The notes under the pieces are model-generated. The model worked only from the letters and a program-made list of their open reading frames with translations, searched no databases and was not told where the DNA came from. Shown in pieces: positions 58,273 to 64,000 of a stretch of DNA of 64,000 nucleotides (the stretch's first letter is position 1; each line of letters starts with the position of its first letter). The stretch comes from Arcuatula senhousia (taxonomy: Eukaryota; Mollusca; Bivalvia; Mytilida; Mytilidae). The translations under genes and the position numbers were made by a program. The stretch lies in the NCBI GenBank assembly GCA_963971305.1, contig OZ020307.1, forward strand, positions 62,121,702 through 62,185,701. Reading direction: 5' to 3'.

Positions 58273-61200
58273 TAAGAAAGTGCAATTAATACTTATACTA
58301 TATAGCATATATATGAAAAGAAAAACAGAGATATTATTTGTTGTATAGAGTATTGGGTCTATAGTTTTTGTTCCAACCAAATACACAATATGGACGAGGG
58401 TCTGAATGGGTTTGTCCTCTATTCTGTACATGTATTCTTCAAATTTTGCTCTCCATTCTCTGTTCTTTGATTAGTTGGTCATTTTTCTTACTATTCTTTA
58501 CATTCTAAGCTTTAAGGGTCATTATTCTTTATTCTTCATTTCTTGGACACATATTCTTATTAGATGTGTTTTATTTCTATCATTATTCTCTATTTTGTTA
58601 AAATATGTCTGAGCTTGCACCAAAACATATTCCTTGCTATAAAGACGTCTAGCACCAGACTATCCTATTCCAGAAATATACTAAATACTTCTGGTTGCGT
58701 GACATGTCTATGTATTTGTCAATCTTAAGTTTCTCTTATTATTTTGTCATGTCTGCTGGCCGAGCGTTTAAACACATTTAATATGACCGCCAGTCCAATA
58801 AGGAAAGGTTTTACATAGCATGCAACCATCAAGGATACATGTATCGCTTGAAACATCAAGAGACGTGTGGGAGGCCCTAGTTTTGATAAATCTAGACAGC
58901 AACAATTGACTATGTAACTTTTGTTTACCTTGTTATGATGGTTCCTCAAAACTTGAGGCAGTGACGTGCAATTAATGATCTCGTCCAATATATATATATA
59001 AACATGTATGTTACAAGTTCTCAGAAATTATGCCACAGAGTCTACAAGCTAAAACATGACACCTTGGAAACACATTTGTTTTTTTTATTGTACAAGCATA
59101 TTGATATTGTGCATTGACTCTATTGTGCCAGGGGGGCAGGGGACACGGGGACACACCCTCTTTTGTGTGAAAAAATTGCTTGTATATATAAAGGAAATTG
59201 TAGCATGGCCAGAGTGGTACCGGTCAGTGTCTCCTCCCCCCTTTCGAGATTTCTGGTATTAATGCATCCTAGTTTGTTCATATAAAGGTTTCTATTAGAA
59301 AACTATCAATAGATTACAAGTTCCTACAAGTTTTCCTGTTCGTGGACCAGAGATTATGGCGTCACTCGTACATGTATATAATCATGTTTAACAACATTGG
59401 AAACGATCCTTTCGTAAGTTGTAACTCAAAATAGACCGCGTACTGGATCCATCGGGAGAAAAAAAAGGAATGGAAAATGAACATGTAATGTGATTAATAA
59501 ATGGACCTGTTGCTTTAAATTCAATAGTGTTGACACTTAAAACAAAATCCTGGTCATATTGTTACGCCAGCGAAATCCCATCTGTAATGCAGACTTGTTT
59601 GAAATGCCTGGTGTCGCTGTATTTTATTGGTTCGGTTATGAAAGCTTTATCACTTAAAATATCTCTTGTGCTTTGATTTATGTTTCAAACATGTTTTATG
59701 GATACTGATATTGGAAATGATTCCTTAAAGGCTAACTTATAAAATTTCAAAAGATCTAAATCGATCTTAATGTTTCATGCCGGCTTTTGAAGACTTTTAT
59801 GGTCTCTGATTTTTGCAACACAATCAGAAACAAGTCTTTGGTTGGGTAAATGTACTTTTGGTTTTCTAATCTCATCAATAAATTAATAGACGTTGTTTCA
59901 TAGAAAAAAAACAAACTTGAAGTAGGCTTTAAGTGAAGAAAATAACAATATAAGAAATACTGGCTTGTAATTGAATTGTGAAGTTAAACTTTAACAAAAC
60001 GTAAAGATTTATACAAAGGACAGACTACTATTTTCATTTGTATACTTATTATGTAACTCATCTTCGTCTCCGGTGAGTTAATTTTGCATACTTTTCCCTC
60101 CACATGAGGTCAATCTTTTGATAACCTCTGTTCCTCCCCCTATACCAACTCTCTATCTCTGTCACCACTCTCCTTTACAACATGTTTGTTGTTTTGGGCC
60201 TTTCGTGGTTTCCTTCCATTAAGTCCATCATAAACCTACTTTTCGGGACGTTGTGGTTTCGTCTTGGAGACGTCACCTAGCTACCCTGTTCTTCTTTCCA
60301 TGAGTCTTCTTTTTTTCAAATTTAAAACCTGCCTACATAGTGGTGCACCGTCTTGGGAAAAATATCACGTTCCTAGCTCGCATGTTAATGAGCCCTGCTG
60401 CCGGTCTCGGTAAGAGTAGGACCCGTAAGATCCCCATGCAGGAGGCTAAATCCGCCGATTGCCCGACCCTACCCTACACTTCTTTTTCCAGTGGCAGACA
60501 AAATGACCTTGTGCCCCCCCCCCCACTTCATAATCGTTTCATGTTCATTGTATCTCCCCTTTCATGTTCATCTCCCCGATATATTCGAAATAGCGCCGCT
60601 TGAGAGTAATGTTATAACTAACTAGCTGCTTGGGAGTAAAGCAATATTATAACTTACTTACTAACTAACTAACTTACTAACATACATTAAAGATCCATAT
60701 CTTTTAAAAAGAAGTTTATAATAGCATGAATAGATCAAAATGAGATGCGGAACAGGTATACATCGGATACAATTTATATATCAGCGACAATTAATTTAAA
60801 AAGTACAACCGGAATAAAAACAGCCAATGAGAAATAAGTGATCGTAATTTCAATAGGATAAGATTAAAATTTATTCAGGAATGCATACTTTATGCTAAAT
60901 CGTTTCATAAGTCACCACCAAAAGGGCATTTGTTTCATTGAATCGTGTTTAAGGTTACTTATAAGCTTACACTTTGACTTTATCATAGGAATCAAATATC
61001 AGAAATCACTGATTGCCTAATAAGCCTAAATGTAAAACGAAAGAGATGGTCGTCTTATCTATCATAAGGTTTCATTTCCCTTATAGCAAATATGTCAGGA
61101 AACGTGAACTCATCAAACATATGTGAGAAGTTCGTGACATGATCAATTTATCAGCTTCACATTTCTGAATTTAAGGCTTCATCTTCGTCTTGTCCTTGTC

Positions 61201-61479
61201 AATAAAATCACTGAAATTCATATAATTCTTACTAAAGCCATCTATCGCTATATTCTTTGGTCTTTGAGTTAATGTATATAGATAAGTCTGTCAATCAAGT
61301 TCATTACGTGATGTCATAAATTTAACAGGGGCCGATCCAGAAGTATAAAAAGGGGTTAACTAGGACGATAGGGGCTTCCAGATCAATTTCCATGAAAAGT
61401 GACAAACAAATATAAGGAAATCGAGATTTTTCAAGATCACCAAAACATCCCCTGTTGATCCGTACCTGCTAGAGATAAC
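58273..61479. other. Non-coding stretch
   Basis: No gene was recognised. 60330-60600 is less AT-rich and has a 87-codon frame without motifs. A degenerate (CTAA/CTTA)n run is at 60652-60680. Confidence 0.4.
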
Positions 61480-61830
61480 TCCTGCGACATGTCGGGGGCA
61501 TTTAGTTTTACTCATATCCATCCGTCCGTCCATACGTACGTACGTACGTCCGTCCTTACGCATTTCCGTCAAGCTTTTCTCAGAAACGGGACATGATAAT
61601 GATTTGAAACTTGGTAGGATGATTTAGTATCCCAAACTGTACGTCCTAAGCGATTTTCAGACCTGTGAGACATATACCTCCTGTTTGAGACTTAGGCCGA
61701 GTGAAAATATGTGAACATGACTATGAAAATTTCCATCAAGCTTTTCTCAAAAATCGTACATGAGAATGATTTGAAACTTGGTAGGCATGATGGTTCAGTA
61801 TGACAAACTATACGTCCTTAGCGAGGATAT
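61480..61830. repeat. Repeat with CGTACG run and two 165-bp direct units
   Basis: A (CGTA/CGTC)n tract at 61530-61556 is followed by two units at about 61564 and 61729, each with TTCC.TCAAGCTTTTCTCA, ATGATTTGAAACTTGGTAGG and TACGTCCT.AGCGA. The layout resembles the 36711-38860 element: CGTACG run first, then tandem units with an AAACTTGG phrase. Confidence 0.65.
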
Positions 61831-61855
61831 TGTATCGAGGATCATATTTTTTTTT

Positions 61856-62160
61856 AAACACAATAAATGAAAATAAAATCCTTGACCCAAACTCCTGTGA
61901 CCATAGACCACCTGTATATACAGGTCTATATATACATAGAAGAAAATGAGATGTGGAATAAGTGTACGCGACACAACCTACATTATAAACGTATATTTTA
62001 AACATCCACAATGGAAAACAGCCAGCAGCCTTCAATGTGACCAGCGGTCGATGCTCGCTGTTTTTCAATTGGCCCCTGGATTGAAAATAAAATACATATG
62101 ATTCAAGCCCAATCCCAAAGTGCATTGAAAGACCCTCTTCTTGACAAAAAAAAACCAATT
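61856..62160 (-). repeat. Retroelement-associated repeat
   Basis: Its right part equals 20585-20800 in the same direction, and its left part (ATAAAATCCTTGACCCAAAC) equals the outer arm of the 20097-20256 palindrome. Read in reverse it matches the tail at 32485-32590. It abuts the 5'-truncated end of the Penelope-like copy at 62212. Confidence 0.7.
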
Positions 62161-62211
62161 AACATAAATTCGACTAAATACAAACATAAGCTTTGATAAA
62201 GATTCCTGGCT

Positions 62212-63430
62212 TTGGAGATTCTTAACTCTAAATCAGTTTCATCTTGTAACAGCATCAAAACATTCGATTTCTCCACACTTTACACTTCTATTCCACATGA
62301 ACAACTGAAATCGCGATTGGCACAGCTGATTAGACGCAGCTTTTTCAAAAAGAATGGAAAACGCAGGTACAAATTTCTTGTAGTCGATTATACCAAGACT
62401 TACTTTGTCATCAATGAGTCTAAGAAAAAGAACAAATTTACAGAAGACCAAATAATCGACATGCTCAACTTTCTTATTGACAACATATTTGTTCAGTTTG
62501 GTGGACGTGTTTTTCAGCAAACAATAGGGATTCCAATGGGCACTAATTGTGCACTTTTGCTTGCTGATTTGTTTCTTCATTCATATGAAGCAGACTTCTT
62601 ACAATCTCTTCTAGACAAAAAAGACCGTAGATTAGCTCTCTCTTTCAACCTCACGTTCCGTTATATTGATGATGTCCTTTCACTAAACAATTCTAGATTT
62701 GGTGACTTTCTCCATCTAATATATCCCCAGGAGCTTGAGATAAAGGACACAACGGATTCTAGGAAGTCTGCTTCATATTTAGATCTACATCTAGAAATTG
62801 ACTCACAAGGAAGACTTTCAACAAGGCTCTATGACAAACGTGATGACTTCAACTTTCCAATCGTCAACTTTCCCTTCTTGTGTAGCATATTCCGTCCGCT
62901 CCAGCTTATGGAGTTTACGTATCTCAATTGATTCGTTACTCCAGAGCGTGCGGGACTTACATCGATTTCCTTAGCAGAGCGACACGTCTGACGCAAAAAT
63001 TGCTCACACAGGGCTATGTTGCTCCTCGGTTGCTGTCTTCACTCAAGAAATTTTACGGAAGACATCATGCACTTATAGACAAATATGGGATTTCGATCTC
63101 TCAGATGAGTGCAGATGTTGGGTTGTCCTAGGGTGTTGTTTTGTCTTCCTTTACCGGATTTGACACGCTGAATGGACTATTGGCAACGCGACGGGTGTGC
63201 TATAGCAAGCAGGAACTGCTTACTCTTCCGGAACACCTGAGTTCACTCTTGTTTCGACTGGAGTTCGCGTTGTTGATTGATATTCAGTTATTTTGTGTAT
63301 CCATGTTTTACATGAACTGTCTGTTTTTGTCCCGTTCCTGTTGGTGTTTGCTGGTTTTGTCTCTGCCCTTTCGGACTTTTGATATTCGGATACCCCATTG
63401 GTACCTCTGCTTCTTAGGACAGGCACATTA
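62212..63430 (+). pseudogene. Penelope-like reverse transcriptase, best copy, one frameshift
   Basis: The first frame (239 codons) holds motif A FDFSTLYTSIPH (18-29), VDYTKTYFVI, motif B GIPMGTNCALLLADLFL (106-122), motif C FRYIDDVLS with the catalytic YIDD (151-154), and SASYLDLHLEID, LYDKRDDFNFPIVNFPFLCS. One base is missing near 62887, after which a second frame gives LIRYSRACGTYIDFLSR, LLTQGYVAPRLLSSLKKFYG and the C-terminus, ending at 63131. There is no C-terminal GIY-YIG endonuclease, so the family either has it at the N-terminus (as in permuted Penelope-like elements) or lacks it. The element is 5'-truncated. The 3' tail to about 63430 is the reference for the seven other tails listed. 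Confidence 0.85.
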
Positions 63431-63480
63431 AAATGTGGCGTGGTTAAACTAGTATTTTGGCGCCAACCTCCCCCCTAATG
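63405..63480 (-). repeat. Fragment of the second Penelope-like tail, inverted
   Basis: The reverse complement (AACTAGTTTAACCACGCCAC..., GTGCCTGTCCTAAGAAG) matches the tandem tail blocks at 32093-32340. It overlaps or abuts the end of the preceding tail. Confidence 0.6.
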
Positions 63481-63841
63481 ATAATCAATAACAAAGCACA
63501 AACTAATGTTGATATTCTATTCCTGAAACTAGTCAACTCTAAGAAAATTAAAACTAGTTTAATCATCTCAGTTCAAATAGATGTGTTTTTGTTTATGTTT
63601 TATGCATTCCATCTTTAGTCTCTGAACTTTCTGTGGGTATGGCGCCGCGGTTTACATTTATTATTGGACCATTGAAACCATGTGTGTTCTTAGCTGATTT
63701 GTGGTAATTTTGTTGATCTTAAATTTCCCGCCATATTTCATCCAAGGGGGAATAACTGCTTTGTTTTTATTTGAACGTCACCAAGTCGCAAACCATGTAC
63801 ATGTTATGTATAATATGAAGTGAATAATATCAATTTAGACG
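63481..63841. other. Non-coding, upstream of candidate exon D
   Basis: No recognisable repeat. It could contain the 5' untranslated region and promoter for the exon at 63842. Confidence 0.35.
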
Positions 63842-63943
63842 ATGGGTAAAGATAGAAATGGTGCCCTGAACGACTTAAATAGTTCAGTTAGGAGGGAGCC
63901 TAGGCGACAAGGTTCAACAGAACTTTATGATATGGCAACGAAG
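63842..63943 (+). CDS. Candidate first coding exon of the Rab26/37-like locus (variant D)
   Basis: ATG (GACGATGG context) opens 34 codons starting MGKDRNGALNDLNSS and ending TELYDMATK at AAG|GTAGAC, phase 0. Composition is coding-like, rich in Arg, Asn and Ser, as in Rab N-terminal extensions. An ending ...TK directly before a TILVGDSG-type strand would be normal for a Rab. Its place 17 kb downstream of the visible P-loop exon implies either a second P-loop exon beyond the window or a different gene. Confidence 0.5.
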
Positions 63944-64000
63944 GTAGACTTTTTTAAAATATTTATCAGTTTATTTATAAACATGAATTATTTTTGAAAT

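Overview
The window looks like nuclear DNA of a marine bivalve, most likely a mussel (Mytilus-like). It is AT-rich, its few host genes are split by introns, and most of the rest is repeats. The host genes fit molluscs: a secreted coiled-coil C1q-domain protein, an S1 serine-protease homologue and a Rab26/37-type GTPase. Nothing bacterial is present (no operons, no Shine-Dalgarno spacing), and I saw no intact tRNA, rRNA or CRISPR array. Species is inferred, not shown.

Region 0-7 kb holds two divergently transcribed, immunity-type genes: a two-exon C1q-domain gene on the minus strand (2233 to 568) and four exons of a trypsin-fold protein on the plus strand (3645-6601). The catalytic serine of the latter is replaced by glutamine and its His57 exon is not visible, so it is a non-catalytic homologue or a decayed copy.

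Region 7-28 kb has no recognisable host gene. It contains a 4.54-kb element with perfect 89-bp terminal inverted repeats and a 5-bp target duplication, a 1.48-kb Harbinger-type non-autonomous element, several long palindromes, a 790-bp fold-back made of about 20-25 bp repeats, and truncated copies of a Penelope-like retroelement.

Region 28-64 kb looks like one long plus-strand Rab26/37-type locus. A P-loop exon lies at 46391-46501, and four short candidate exons (28.7, 33.6, 57.5 and 63.8 kb) all start or can start at ATG and end in phase 0 at a GT donor. The introns are filled with transposons: a 53-bp minisatellite, a 153-bp satellite-bearing element, MITEs, and an APE-type LINE (minus strand, 55655 to 49881) with a 2A-like NPGP motif behind a hydrophobic N-terminus. 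That LINE is split by a 2.33-kb PIF/Harbinger transposon flanked by TCA duplications. Removing the transposon plus one TCA restores frame exactly. The best Penelope-like copy, with one frameshift, is at 62.2-63.4 kb.

All homology statements come from reading motifs, without database searches. Edges of degraded repeats are approximate.
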